From assembly GCA_963715815.1 (NCBI GenBank), contig OY970278.1:1488001-1552000 (forward strand): a stretch of DNA of 64,000 nt, given 5' to 3'. Positions 8,158 through 16,525 of this stretch are shown here, piece by piece; within the stretch, counting starts at the first letter, position 1; each line of letters opens with the position of its first letter. This stretch comes from JAFAMS01 sp963715815 (GTDB lineage Bacteria > Vulcanimicrobiota > Vulcanimicrobiia > Vulcanimicrobiales > Vulcanimicrobiaceae). Made by a program: the position numbers and the translations under genes. Below the pieces are notes generated by a model that ran no database searches, was not told where the DNA came from, and saw only the letters and a list, made by a program, of their open reading frames with translations.

Positions 8158-10176
8158 ATGTCCGGTGTAAACTCTTCCGCTGCCGCGACTGCCGCTGCGG
8201 CTGCGAACGCCGTTGAAGCGGCGGTTGCCATGGAATTGCAAGCGTTGGCCGCCGATGCCAAAGCGCTTCAAGCCATGTTGATGACCGGCGACATCGTGCA
8301 AGCCACCGTCCAGCCGTTCAATGGTCTCACCGACACGCTGCAGATTTTCGGTTTGCGTGTCGCCGCATCGCTTCCGCCAAACGTGTATCCGGGCGATACG
8401 CTGACCGTTTCGGTGCAAGGCTTTGCAAACGATCAAATACAGGTCCAAGTGATGAGCCGAACGCCGTCACCGAACGCGCCTCTTACACCGCCGCCCATCG
8501 CCGCGGCCGTGCCGCAAGAACCGGACTCGGTTCAGCTGACGCGCATGCCGATTCCAATGGTCGTCGATGAACCAGAGTTTCCGCCGCTTCTGCCGCCACC
8601 GGCCGCGCTGCCATCGAGCACAGCAGAAAGTGAAAGTGCCGCGATGCCGGCGTCGTCAGCTGCCGCTGCTGCCGCTATGGACGAAGAAGCCGCCGCGCAA
8701 AACACGGTCGTTCAAACGCCGGCGCCGACGACCCAGCAAACAGATTTCACGCAAGCGCGTCCAGAGACGCTCAGCGTCGAAGCACGACTCGCATTCGCGC
8801 GCACGACACCGATCCCGCCGCGTGCGCCCGCGCCCGGTGCAAACACTGCCGCAGCATCGCGGACCGTCCCGCCACCTCGACCTGCAGGAATGCCGGAGCA
8901 ACATGCGGCCGGAACGGCAGCGGCGCGCATAGCAGCACAGCGCGCGAGCGGTGGTAATAACGCAAACACCACATCGTCCGTGGCAGGCCGCGCAAACGCG
9001 GCGCCGCCACCGATCGTGGCGCGCGCGCCATTTGCGCCGATCATTACACCGCGCCCCGATATCGCCGCAAAGACGCCACAGCCGATTCCGGGCGCACCGG
9101 GGCCGCGTTCTACGACGATGATGCCTGCATCGCAAACGCGTCCGCAGCCGCCCCCGACTGCGCAAGAGCTGCTGGATGATCCAGTCGCGCTGTTGCGTGC
9201 GCTGCGCATTCCGCAAACGCCGACGACGCTGACGTTCGCAAAGCTCGTCACGCAGCAGCCCGAACAAGTCGCGACGGCATTGCGTGCCCTCGAGAGTGCG
9301 TTGCCGGACAGCGAAGACCCGCGCATTCTTACATTGCGCACGCTGGCCGCGTTCGTTGGTAATCTCGATCCGGAATCGCCGACTTTTACCGCGCAAGTAA
9401 CATCGTATCTCTCGCACGTGATCGAGGGACCTGAACAAAAGTTAGCGATGCTCCTTGCGCAAGAGGAAGCTCCGCAAACCGCAGCGGCTGCAGCTGTTCC
9501 TGAAGAACCGGCAGCGCCGGCACCGCAAGGACAAACACCTCCGCCGGCACCGGTGACGCCGGTTGCGGTTGCGACGACGGGCGAAGACGCGACGGTCGTA
9601 GCGGCGCATTCCGCTGAACGTATCGCTGCGGTCAACGGCGATCTCAAGACGCAGCTCGTTTCGTTGCTCGCATCGGCGCAGCCGGAGAACGTGCTCGGCG
9701 AAACCGGCGCCGTCCTGGCGCGCAACGCCCTCACCGGTATGGTCGCATCGCAGTTGAGCGCGATTACCGCGCAACAAAGTCAACCGGGGACGTGGTCGTT
9801 TACCGTGCCGATCATGCTCGGTCAACAAATGTATCCGGCCCGCATTAACGTCTCGCGCGACAAACCGGAAGCAAAAGCGGAAAAGATCAGCGGCGACGAT
9901 TTTCACATCGCCTTCATTCTCGATACGAAGCGCTTGGGCACGATTGCGATCGACCTGCATGCGGTTCAGCGTTCCGTTAGCGTTTCAGTGCGCACCGAAC
10001 GTCCGAGCGCTGCGACTACGTTCAAGTCCGCACTCTCGCAGCTCGGGAAACGACTGGAGGACATGCGTTACAACGTGAAGGCGCTCGAAGCCGGGACGAC
10101 GCGTGTCAAGACTCCGGTAGAAGCACAAGCGCCACCGCCGAGCGATTCGCTCAGCACGACGGACCAGAAAGCATGA
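8158..10176 (+). CDS. FliK-like flagellar hook-length control family protein (YlqG-like)
   Basis: The 672-residue protein has an Ala-rich N-terminus, a long Pro/Ala/Thr-rich low-complexity middle (about residues 100-330 and 430-490) and a compact C-terminal domain. That last domain (about residues 545-655) contains GQQMYPARINVSRD and FILDTKRLGTIAIDLH, which resemble the FliK C-terminal fold that interacts with FlhB to switch export specificity. Its stop overlaps (ATGA) the next gene, an FlhB C-domain homologue. The same pairing is known in Bacillus as ylqG-ylqH. A separate, more typical fliK lies at 24203, so this is a second FliK-type protein. The assignment is family-level. Confidence 0.75.
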   Translation: MSGVNSSAAATAAAAANAVEAAVAMELQALAADAKALQAMLMTGDIVQATVQPFNGLTDTLQIFGLRVAASLPPNVYPGDTLTVSVQGFANDQIQVQVMSRTPSPNAPLTPPPIAAAVPQEPDSVQLTRMPIPMVVDEPEFPPLLPPPAALPSSTAESESAAMPASSAAAAAAMDEEAAAQNTVVQTPAPTTQQTDFTQARPETLSVEARLAFARTTPIPPRAPAPGANTAAASRTVPPPRPAGMPEQHAAGTAAARIAAQRASGGNNANTTSSVAGRANAAPPPIVARAPFAPIITPRPDIAAKTPQPIPGAPGPRSTTMMPASQTRPQPPPTAQELLDDPVALLRALRIPQTPTTLTFAKLVTQQPEQVATALRALESALPDSEDPRILTLRTLAAFVGNLDPESPTFTAQVTSYLSHVIEGPEQKLAMLLAQEEAPQTAAAAAVPEEPAAPAPQGQTPPPAPVTPVAVATTGEDATVVAAHSAERIAAVNGDLKTQLVSLLASAQPENVLGETGAVLARNALTGMVASQLSAITAQQSQPGTWSFTVPIMLGQQMYPARINVSRDKPEAKAEKISGDDFHIAFILDTKRLGTIAIDLHAVQRSVSVSVRTERPSAATTFKSALSQLGKRLEDMRYNVKALEAGTTRVKTPVEAQAPPPSDSLSTTDQKA

Positions 10177-10481
10177 ATCGCGACCGCTTTTTCGATATGC
10201 GCAAGCCCCGCGAACCTCGTCACGCCGCGGCGGCGCTCCAATACGATCCCGTCAAGACCAACGCACCCGAGGTCATCGCAGTCGGTCGCGGCGTTATTGC
10301 CGACGAGATCATGAAGATCGCCAAGCAAAACAAGATCCCGATCCACGCGGACAAAGGGCTCGTCGAAGCGCTCACGCAGCTCGAGGTAGGCGCCGTGATC
10401 CCGCGCGAGCTCTACGTCGTCGTCGCGGAAGTTCTCTCGTGGGTGTATCTGCTTGACGCGAGCCATGGCGAGAAGGTTTAA
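10173..10481 (+). CDS. FlhB C-terminal-domain-like protein (YlqH/FhlB type)
   Basis: This is a 102-residue soluble protein equivalent to the cytoplasmic C-terminal part of FlhB, without membrane segments. It contains AAAALQYDPVKTNAPEV, AVGRGVIADEIMKIAKQNKIPI and HADKGLVEALTQLEVG, which align with the FlhB region after the autocleavage site. The NPTH cleavage motif itself is absent. Proteins of this type are thought to act with FliK-like partners in export switching. The ATG at 10173 overlaps the FliK-like stop by four bases, so the two are coupled. The stop codon runs into the inverted copy B of the dispersed repeat. Confidence 0.85.
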   Translation: MNRDRFFDMRKPREPRHAAAALQYDPVKTNAPEVIAVGRGVIADEIMKIAKQNKIPIHADKGLVEALTQLEVGAVIPRELYVVVAEVLSWVYLLDASHGEKV

Positions 10482-10554
10482 AAGGCGCTTCGCCCCAGGC
10501 TGCGCGCCCCACACGCTAACGCGCGGGGCCCCCGGTCCGACCTCGCAACAACAT
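10480..10554 (-). repeat. Dispersed two-hairpin intergenic element, copy B (inverted)
   Basis: Read on the minus strand, this is ATGTTGTTG, then GGGGGCCCCGCGCGTTAGC, GTGTGGGGCGCGCAGCC, and finally TGGGGCGAAGCGCCTTTTA. The last 19 bases match copy A almost exactly. It lies directly after the FlhB-like stop codon in the opposite orientation to the genes, so it cannot be a leader specific to a downstream gene. The remaining gap up to ftsY (10555-10648) shows no further recognisable signal. Confidence 0.7.
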
Positions 10555-10648
10555 GCGAGCACGAGCAAGATCCCACTGCGCTCGGTCCATCCTCGTAGGT
10601 GCCGCATCGAACAGGAGTTCGATTGTGCTTAGTGCAAGCTAGCTTCCC

Positions 10649-11563
10649 GTGGAATGGATTGGGCGGCTTAAGGACGCTCTGCGGCGGACGCGGGATGGCC
10701 TTGCCGGCATTGAGACCCTTGCCGCGGAGCGACGACCGCTGGATGAGGCTTTTTGGGATGAGCTCGAAGAGATTCTGATTTCCGCGGACTTCGGCTTCGC
10801 GACGACCGAGAAGATTCTGAGCGGCCTCAAAGACGTCGCGTACAAAGAGCTGTGGGCGACGAGCGATCTCGTTATCGCGCGCTTCAAGCGTGACGTCGCG
10901 AGCTTTCTCACGCTTTCCAGCGAGCTTCGTCTCGACGCGAAGCCGGCCGTCATCTTAATAGTAGGCGTCAACGGTAGCGGCAAGACGACGACGATCGGAA
11001 AGCTTGCCGCGCGCTTTCATAAAGACGGCAAGCGCGTCTTACTGGTCGCGGCGGACACGTTTCGTGCCGCCGCAGCCGATCAGCTCGAGATTTGGGCCCA
11101 ACGCAGCGGTTCGGATATCGTCCGGGGACGCGAAGGCGCCGATCCCAGTTCGGTCGTGTTTGATGGTATCGCCGCCGCCAAAGCGCGCGGCGCCGACATC
11201 GTCATCGTCGATACTGCGGGTCGTCTTCAGACCAAAGTTAATTTAATGGAAGAGCTCAAGAAGATGCGGCGCATCATCGAACGCGAGCTGCCCGGCCAGC
11301 CTGCCGCGACGTTGCTGGTGCTTGACGGCACGACCGGACAGAACGCAATCTCGCAAGCGAAGCTCTTCAACGAAACGACGAAGCTCACGGGCGTCGTCGT
11401 CACTAAGCTCGACTCGACGGCGAAAGGCGGCGTGATCGTCGCAATCGTCGACGCGCTCGAGATCCCGATCGCGTTCATTGGTCTCGGCGAGAGCGCGGAT
11501 GCGCTGCAACCGTTCGAGCCCGCGAGCTTCATCGAGGCTCTTTTCGATACGGTACCCGCTTAG
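10649..11563 (+). CDS. ftsY: Signal recognition particle receptor FtsY
   Basis: FtsY is the SRP-receptor GTPase that docks ribosome-nascent chain-SRP complexes at the membrane. The 304 residues comprise an N domain (DEAFWDELEEILISADFG) and a G domain with the P-loop GVNGSGKTTTIGKLA, the ADTFRAAA motif, DTAGRLQ and the specificity motif TKLDSTAKGG. The acidic A domain of E. coli FtsY is absent, as in many non-enteric bacteria. The start is GTG at 10649. I looked in the upstream gap for an SRP RNA and found none. Confidence 0.96.
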   Translation: MEWIGRLKDALRRTRDGLAGIETLAAERRPLDEAFWDELEEILISADFGFATTEKILSGLKDVAYKELWATSDLVIARFKRDVASFLTLSSELRLDAKPAVILIVGVNGSGKTTTIGKLAARFHKDGKRVLLVAADTFRAAAADQLEIWAQRSGSDIVRGREGADPSSVVFDGIAAAKARGADIVIVDTAGRLQTKVNLMEELKKMRRIIERELPGQPAATLLVLDGTTGQNAISQAKLFNETTKLTGVVVTKLDSTAKGGVIVAIVDALEIPIAFIGLGESADALQPFEPASFIEALFDTVPA

Positions 11564-11642
11564 AGTGTCGAACAGTTGGCACTCTTGTCAACCAACATAA
11601 ATGCGACATAGAGCAGTAAGACACAAGACATAGGAGCAGAAC

Positions 11643-12707
11643 ATGCCTCAAGACGAGCGCGCCGTCGCCCTCAACAATGCCCTTGTACAGATCGAGCGCC
11701 AATTTGGAAAAGGCGCGATCATGCGCATGGGCGAGATCACCGAAAGAATGGCGTTCGAGACGATCTCGACGGGCTCGATCGCCCTCGATCTCGCGCTCGG
11801 AATCGGCGGTCTGCCGCGCGGGCGCATCGTCGAAATCTATGGTCCGGAATCGAGCGGTAAAACGACGCTCGCACTGCATGTGATTGCAGAGGCGCAACGC
11901 GAAGGCGGTAACGCGGCATTTGTCGATGTCGAGCACGCACTCGATCCCGCATACGCGAAAGCCTTGGGGATCGATCTCGATAATTTGCTCGTCTCGCAAC
12001 CGGATACCGGCGAACAAGCGCTCGACATCGCGGAGATGCTCGTTCGTTCGAATGCCGTCGACGTCATCGTCGTCGACTCAGTCGCCGCGCTCGTCACCAA
12101 AGCCGAGCTCGAAGGCGACATGGGCGACGCGCACGTCGGGTTGCAGGCGCGGCTGATGTCACAAGCATTGCGCAAGCTCACCTCTGCGATCTCGCGCAGC
12201 AAATGCGTGATGATCTTCATCAATCAGCTACGCGAAAAAGTCGGCGTCATGTTCGGAAGCCCGGAAACGACATCGGGCGGCCGCGCGCTCAAATTTTATG
12301 CATCCATCCGTCTCGACGTCCGTAAGCTGGAGCAGATTAAGATCGGTCAGGACGTCGTCGGGACACGGACGCGCGTCAAAGTCGTCAAGAACAAAGTCGC
12401 GCCGCCGTTCCGGCAGGCCGAGTTCGACATCACGTACGGCCACGGGATCTCGAAGGTGGGTTCGATCATCGACGTCGCGCTCGAACGGAACATCGTCGGC
12501 AAGAGCGGCTCATGGTACACCTACGGCGATCAGCGAATCGGGCAAGGCCGCGAGAACTCCAAGGCGTTCCTCGAAGAGCACACCGATATCGCGGACGAGA
12601 TCACGACTAAGATCCGCGAAGCGCTCAAAGTAGTCGCCCCAACAAACGGCACGAACGGAACAAACGGCACGAACGGCGTCGCCGTCGCAGTCTCGGATTC
12701 TGATTAG
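11643..12707 (+). CDS. recA: Recombinase RecA
   Basis: RecA forms filaments on single-stranded DNA for strand exchange and SOS induction. The 354 residues include Walker A GPESSGKTTLALH, the catalytic Glu segment DVEHALDP, Walker B VIVVDSVAAL, loop L2 around GSPETTSGGRALK, and the FINQLREK motif. The C-terminal tail is unusual: a tandem TNG run (residues about 337-348) encoded by near-identical nine-base units, then an acidic VSDSD end. AGGAG precedes the ATG. The 79 bp upstream contain TTGTCA, which may be a -35 box, but no convincing LexA site. recX follows 21 bases downstream. Confidence 0.97.
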   Translation: MPQDERAVALNNALVQIERQFGKGAIMRMGEITERMAFETISTGSIALDLALGIGGLPRGRIVEIYGPESSGKTTLALHVIAEAQREGGNAAFVDVEHALDPAYAKALGIDLDNLLVSQPDTGEQALDIAEMLVRSNAVDVIVVDSVAALVTKAELEGDMGDAHVGLQARLMSQALRKLTSAISRSKCVMIFINQLREKVGVMFGSPETTSGGRALKFYASIRLDVRKLEQIKIGQDVVGTRTRVKVVKNKVAPPFRQAEFDITYGHGISKVGSIIDVALERNIVGKSGSWYTYGDQRIGQGRENSKAFLEEHTDIADEITTKIREALKVVAPTNGTNGTNGTNGVAVAVSDSD

Positions 12708-12728
12708 TTAGAAGGTTTCGATTTAGAT

Positions 12729-13244
12729 GTGGCCCGAGGCGTGGAAGGGCGCAGTTTGCGCGAGCAAATAAGCTCTTCCACAACGAAGGGACGCGCTAAA
12801 TCGGGACCTTCCGCCTATGTGAGTGCGCTGCGTTCGCTAGCCCAGCGCCGTCTCACGGAGGCGCAGCTCTGGTTGCGGCTCGAGCGTAAGGGCTTTGAGG
12901 ACGACGAGATCGCTGATGCCGTCGCGAGATGCAAAAGCGATGGCTATCTCGACGACAAACTGTATGCTGAGTTGTACGTCACCGGCACGCGCAAAGCCGT
13001 CGGCGACGCGCGCATGATTGCGGCGCTTGCTGCAAAGGGTATCGACCGTGATGTCGCGTCCGTTTCGGTCCAGCGCAGTCCGCTTGATGAGCGCGCGCGC
13101 TGCAACGCAGCACTCGACGCACTGCAGCGACGCCGCCCGGAGATCAGTTATCCTTCGGCGGCGCGCTCGCTCGAGCACCTCGGGTTTCCGGCCTCAGTGA
13201 TCTATGCGGTACTCCGCGAACGAATCGGGTCCGGCGGCGTGTGA
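12729..13244 (+). CDS. recX: Regulatory protein RecX
   Basis: RecX binds and modulates RecA filaments. The 171-residue protein has the helical repeats expected of the family. These include AQRRLTEAQLWLRLERKGF, then IADAVARCKSDGYLDD with the conserved Asp-Asp, and YVTGTRKAVGDARMIAAL. The N-terminal 30 residues are Ser/Lys-rich and poorly conserved. The start is a GTG at 12729, 21 bases after recA, so the two are presumably co-transcribed as in many bacteria. The stop overlaps the start of the response regulator gene. Confidence 0.9.
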   Translation: MARGVEGRSLREQISSSTTKGRAKSGPSAYVSALRSLAQRRLTEAQLWLRLERKGFEDDEIADAVARCKSDGYLDDKLYAELYVTGTRKAVGDARMIAALAAKGIDRDVASVSVQRSPLDERARCNAALDALQRRRPEISYPSAARSLEHLGFPASVIYAVLRERIGSGGV

Positions 13245-13954
13245 TGCCGGGCACTCCCATTGATATGGGAGCCATTCGAATTCTTATCGCTGAGGATGAC
13301 GACGCAATTCGCGCGCTGCTCGATCATCACCTGAGCAGTGAAGGTTTCCGGTGTGCGCATGCAAGCGATGGAATTAGCGCGCTTGGAACGGCACGTGACG
13401 GCGTCGATCTCGCAATTCTCGACATCGGTCTTCCACGACTCGATGGACTCGAAGTTGCGCGGATGTTGCGGCGTGAAGGACGTCGCGTTCCAATCCTTAT
13501 GTTGACCGGCCGCAGCGACGAAGTCGATCGCATCGTGGGATTCGAGATCGGAGCCGACGACTACGTCACCAAACCGTTCTTGCCGCGCGAGATCGTGGCG
13601 CGCGTGCGCGCGATATTGCGGCGAACCGGGATTGCTTTCGAAGATTGTCCGCGAACCTTGCGTTTTGGCCGGCTCGTCATCGACGAGGGAGCCCGCGAGG
13701 CACGCGTCGATGGTTCCGACGTCGGACTCAAGCCGCGCGAGTTCGCGCTGCTCTTGGAGCTGGCGTCGAACGCGGGCGTCGCGCTTTCGCGCTCGATGCT
13801 GCTCGAACGCGTGTGGGGTTTCGACTACGACGGCGATGAGCGCACGGTTGACGTTCACGTCCGGCGCTTACGTGCGAAGATCGAAGAACTGCACAGGATT
13901 GAAGCACCCATCGCAACCGTTCACGGCTTCGGCTACAAATTCGCCCGAGCGTGA
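13244..13954 (+). CDS. OmpR/PhoB-family response regulator
   Basis: This is a DNA-binding two-component regulator of about 236 residues. The receiver domain carries the acidic pocket AEDDDAIRALL, the phospho-acceptor Asp in LAILDIGLPRLDG and the Lys in YVTKPFLPREI. The C-terminal winged helix contains GLKPREFALLLELA and TVDVHVRRLRAKIE. The ATG at 13244 overlaps the recX stop (TGATG); another ATG at 13265 (MGAIRILIAEDD) would give the core domain more exactly. The partner kinase follows with a four-base overlap. The target genes are not evident from the sequence. Confidence 0.92.
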   Translation: MPGTPIDMGAIRILIAEDDDAIRALLDHHLSSEGFRCAHASDGISALGTARDGVDLAILDIGLPRLDGLEVARMLRREGRRVPILMLTGRSDEVDRIVGFEIGADDYVTKPFLPREIVARVRAILRRTGIAFEDCPRTLRFGRLVIDEGAREARVDGSDVGLKPREFALLLELASNAGVALSRSMLLERVWGFDYDGDERTVDVHVRRLRAKIEELHRIEAPIATVHGFGYKFARA

Positions 13955-15057
13955 CGCTCTCACGCCGTATCCTCACCAAGGCCGGTTTTGCGCGCCGTCT
14001 GGGGCCAATGCTTGCCCGGCGGCATGTTCCGCTTCTCGTCATTCGATTGCGTGAAGTCGAACGCGTCGCGTGGCTGCAGGGGCGAGCATCGGCGCTTCGC
14101 CTCGAGCGGAAAGCGTGTGCCGTTCTGGCCGACGTCGCACATCAACGGCTGCGCACGAGTGACTTGCTGGTGCACGAGCGCAACAGCGAGATTTTTTCCA
14201 TCGCTTTGCGGGTGCGAACCGATGAGGAGAGCGTCTCGCCGGAAGATTGCCGTGCGGCGCTCGAACGCACGACGGCAGCCTTTGCGCGCGCGTTACCGGT
14301 CGCCGTCGAAACCGGCTGGACGCTACTCTGTCCGGGCGCCGAGAGTCTGGACGTTGCAACGGCATCCGCGCTCGAGCGGGGTGCGCACGAACGCCAGCGC
14401 TTCGATTTCTTCTCAACGGTCGCGCACGAGATGCGCACGCCCCTTGGGGCGATTCGGGGTTATCTGCAGACTCTGCTGGAGGAGCCGCTCGACGCATCGA
14501 CTTCGCGGCGTTTTCTCGAAATCGCACGCAACGAGGCACTGCGCTTGGGACGCATGGTCGATGGAATGTTCGCCGTTTCGCTCCTCGATCTCGAATACGG
14601 AGCGCCGCCGGCGCTATCCGAGCGCGGCACGCTTCCGCAAGATGCTCTCGATGCGGCTTTGGCCGCGCTTGCACCGCGCGTACGCGAGCGAAGCACCTAT
14701 GTCCGGCACGCGCGCATGCCGGCCTGCGCGGTTGCAATTACGTTCGATCATCTCGTGCAGATTTTCATCAACATCATCGGAAACGCGCTCGAACATGCCG
14801 GCGAGTCCCGGAATGTGACGATATGGAGTGCCCGGCGCGAACGTGAGATCGAGGTCGGCGTCGATGACGACGGCCCCGGCATCCCGCTCGACGAGCGCGA
14901 ATCGATCTTCACGTTTGGTTTTCGAGCGCGCAGCGCCGGAGCCGGCCTCGGGCTCGCGGTTGTACGTCGTCTTCTCGAACGTGTCGGCGGCAAAGCATGC
15001 GCAAGCGAGTCTCCGCTTGGTGGCGCTCGCATTGTGATTCGCATCCCAACGGGATAA
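13951..15057 (+). CDS. Soluble sensor histidine kinase with degenerate GGDEF-like N-terminus
   Basis: This 368-residue kinase partners the upstream regulator (GTG start overlapping its TGA). The kinase core is intact: phospho-His in STVAHEMRTPLGAI, N-box FINIIGNALEHAG, G1 DDDGPGIP and G2 AGLGLAVVRRLL. There is no transmembrane segment or signal peptide, so it should be cytoplasmic. Residues about 1-125 (LVIRLREVERVAWLQGR through SDLLVHERNSEIFSIAL) follow the layout of a GGDEF domain but lack the GGDEF signature. That reading is by pattern only. It is followed 30 bases later by the GH125 gene. Confidence 0.88.
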   Translation: MTLSRRILTKAGFARRLGPMLARRHVPLLVIRLREVERVAWLQGRASALRLERKACAVLADVAHQRLRTSDLLVHERNSEIFSIALRVRTDEESVSPEDCRAALERTTAAFARALPVAVETGWTLLCPGAESLDVATASALERGAHERQRFDFFSTVAHEMRTPLGAIRGYLQTLLEEPLDASTSRRFLEIARNEALRLGRMVDGMFAVSLLDLEYGAPPALSERGTLPQDALDAALAALAPRVRERSTYVRHARMPACAVAITFDHLVQIFINIIGNALEHAGESRNVTIWSARREREIEVGVDDDGPGIPLDERESIFTFGFRARSAGAGLGLAVVRRLLERVGGKACASESPLGGARIVIRIPTG

Positions 15058-15087
15058 AGGACGCGTGCGCGGAAACACTGTATCCCG

Positions 15088-16404
15088 ATGCGGAACGGTA
15101 TTATCCGCGTCGCGTCGCTTGTGTGCGTCGCGACTTTGCTGATAGCTCCACTTGGTGTCCGGGCGCTCGAGCAAGATACGCTGGCTCGCGCTGCGGTCGA
15201 CTATCGCAACCCTTCGAATCCGAAGCTCGAAGCGATGTTCCGCGCAGCGCTGCTCAACACGTCCCATCAGATTACGATGGCGCCGGACGGCACCGCCTAC
15301 ATCAAGACCGGCGACATCCCAGCCGAGTGGCTGCGGGACGCAAGCGCCGAGTCGCGCCCGTTTCTGTTTTTCGCCAAGGATGATCCCTCGACGCAACGCC
15401 TTCTGCGCGCCGTCATCGCCCGCATGGGCAAGTACCTGCAGGTTGATCCGTATGCGAATGCCTTCACGCTCGACTACCGTGTGTGGGAAGAAAAATTCGA
15501 GCTGGACTCGCTTGCGTATCCGATTATCTTGGCGTGGACGTACTGGAAAGTTACCGGCGACGCAACAATCTTCACCGACGATTTCTCGAAGGGGCTCGAT
15601 CGCGCGCTCGATACGATGGAGCGCGAGCAAGATCATCCGCGTAACTCACACTACACGCATCGCGAGCTCAAAGACGGCAAAGGCAATCCCGTCAAGTACA
15701 CGGGGATGATTTGGACCGGCTTCCGTCCGTCGGACGATGCGTGCGTCTACAATTATTTGATTCCATCCGAGATGATGGCGGTCGTCGCGCTCGGCGAGAT
15801 CGAGGAAATCGAGCGCATCGTCTACCGCAACCTGATCAAAGCCCAGCGCGCCAAAGCGCTCAGAACGGAAGTCAACAACGGCATCCAGGAATACGGCCTC
15901 GTCTTCATGCCGAACTACGGCTACGTTTATGCATACGAAGTCGACGGACTCGGCCACGCCGTGCTGATGGATGATGCCAACATCCCGAGCTTGCTTTCGG
16001 CCCCGTACATCGGCTACACGAAACCGACCGGCACCGTCTATGAAAACACACGGCGCTATTTGCTCTCGAAGGACAATCCGTACTACTACACGGGTTCGGT
16101 CGCGCACGGAATCGGGAGCGCGCATACCAGCGACGGATGGGTCTGGCCGCTCGCGCTCGTGATGCAGGGGCTCACGTCAACGAACGATGCGGAGAAGCGC
16201 GACGTCCTCAACGAGCTGCTCGCGTCCGATACCGGCGATCACGTTTTGCACGAATCGTTCAACCCGAACGATCCCTCGAAATTCACACGCGCCGATTTTG
16301 GTTGGCCGAACGCCCTCTTCACGGAGTTCGTCATGACGTCGTTCGACGGCGTCAAACCGCTGCCGATCGCTCCGACCGGCGATCTCGAAATCCTCGGCGA
16401 ATAG
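15088..16404 (+). CDS. Secreted glycoside hydrolase family 125 (exo-alpha-1,6-mannosidase)
   Basis: The 438-residue protein has an N-terminal signal peptide (hydrophobic core VASLVCVATLLIAPLG, cleavage probably near residue 26). GH125 enzymes release alpha-1,6-linked mannose by inversion. Diagnostic segments are TGDIPAEWLRDASAE, TGFRPSDDACVYNYLIPS and LMDDANIPSLLSAPYIGY, ending with GIGSAHTSDGWVWPL. The length matches the family. It suggests use of mannan or N-glycan fragments outside the cytoplasm. It stands between the two-component pair and purA with no sign of other carbohydrate genes; whether the kinase controls it is unknown. Confidence 0.9.
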   Translation: MRNGIIRVASLVCVATLLIAPLGVRALEQDTLARAAVDYRNPSNPKLEAMFRAALLNTSHQITMAPDGTAYIKTGDIPAEWLRDASAESRPFLFFAKDDPSTQRLLRAVIARMGKYLQVDPYANAFTLDYRVWEEKFELDSLAYPIILAWTYWKVTGDATIFTDDFSKGLDRALDTMEREQDHPRNSHYTHRELKDGKGNPVKYTGMIWTGFRPSDDACVYNYLIPSEMMAVVALGEIEEIERIVYRNLIKAQRAKALRTEVNNGIQEYGLVFMPNYGYVYAYEVDGLGHAVLMDDANIPSLLSAPYIGYTKPTGTVYENTRRYLLSKDNPYYYTGSVAHGIGSAHTSDGWVWPLALVMQGLTSTNDAEKRDVLNELLASDTGDHVLHESFNPNDPSKFTRADFGWPNALFTEFVMTSFDGVKPLPIAPTGDLEILGE

Positions 16405-16413
16405 GCGAACGGC

Positions 16414-16488
16414 AATGTTGATGAATTGGGGCCCCCACGCGCTTTGCGTGTGGGGGGCGCGGAGCTCTTGAGCGGAGCGCCTGTTAAA
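16414..16488 (+). repeat. Dispersed two-hairpin intergenic element, copy C
   Basis: This copy begins with AATGTTGATG, followed by a long GC hairpin CCCCCACGC-GCTTT-GCGTGTGGGGG, then GCGCGGAGC and the tail AGCG-GAG-CGCC-TGTTAAAC. Both ends match copy A at 4707. The first stem is longer and differs in sequence from copy A, while the ability to pair is kept, which suggests the structure is under selection. Confidence 0.7.
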
Positions 16489-16499
16489 CTGAATAGCAC

Positions 16500-16525
16500 C
16501 AACAACGGTCTAGTGACCGTTGTTG
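16500..16525 (+). promoter_or_regulatory. Perfect 11-bp hairpin enclosing the purA start codon
   Basis: CAACAACGGTC (16500-16510) and GACCGTTGTTG (16515-16525) are perfect complements separated by the four-base loop TAGT. The likely purA GTG start (16513-16515) sits in the loop and first pair. If formed in the mRNA, the stem would hide the initiation region, suggesting translational control. No obvious Shine-Dalgarno sequence precedes the start. Confidence 0.5.

Noticed and set aside
10555..10648. 4.5S/SRP RNA gene near ftsY
   Set aside because: The conserved GGTCAGG and GGAAGCAGCC loop sequences of SRP RNA are absent on both strands.
11564..11642. LexA/SOS box ahead of recA
   Set aside because: Only loose half-sites (TGTCGAAC, GTTGGCA) are present, without the symmetry of known SOS boxes.
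16426..16512. N-terminal extension of PurA from the upstream ATG
   Set aside because: It would translate the dispersed repeat and has no resemblance to PurA. The conserved protein begins at VTVVVGMQWG.
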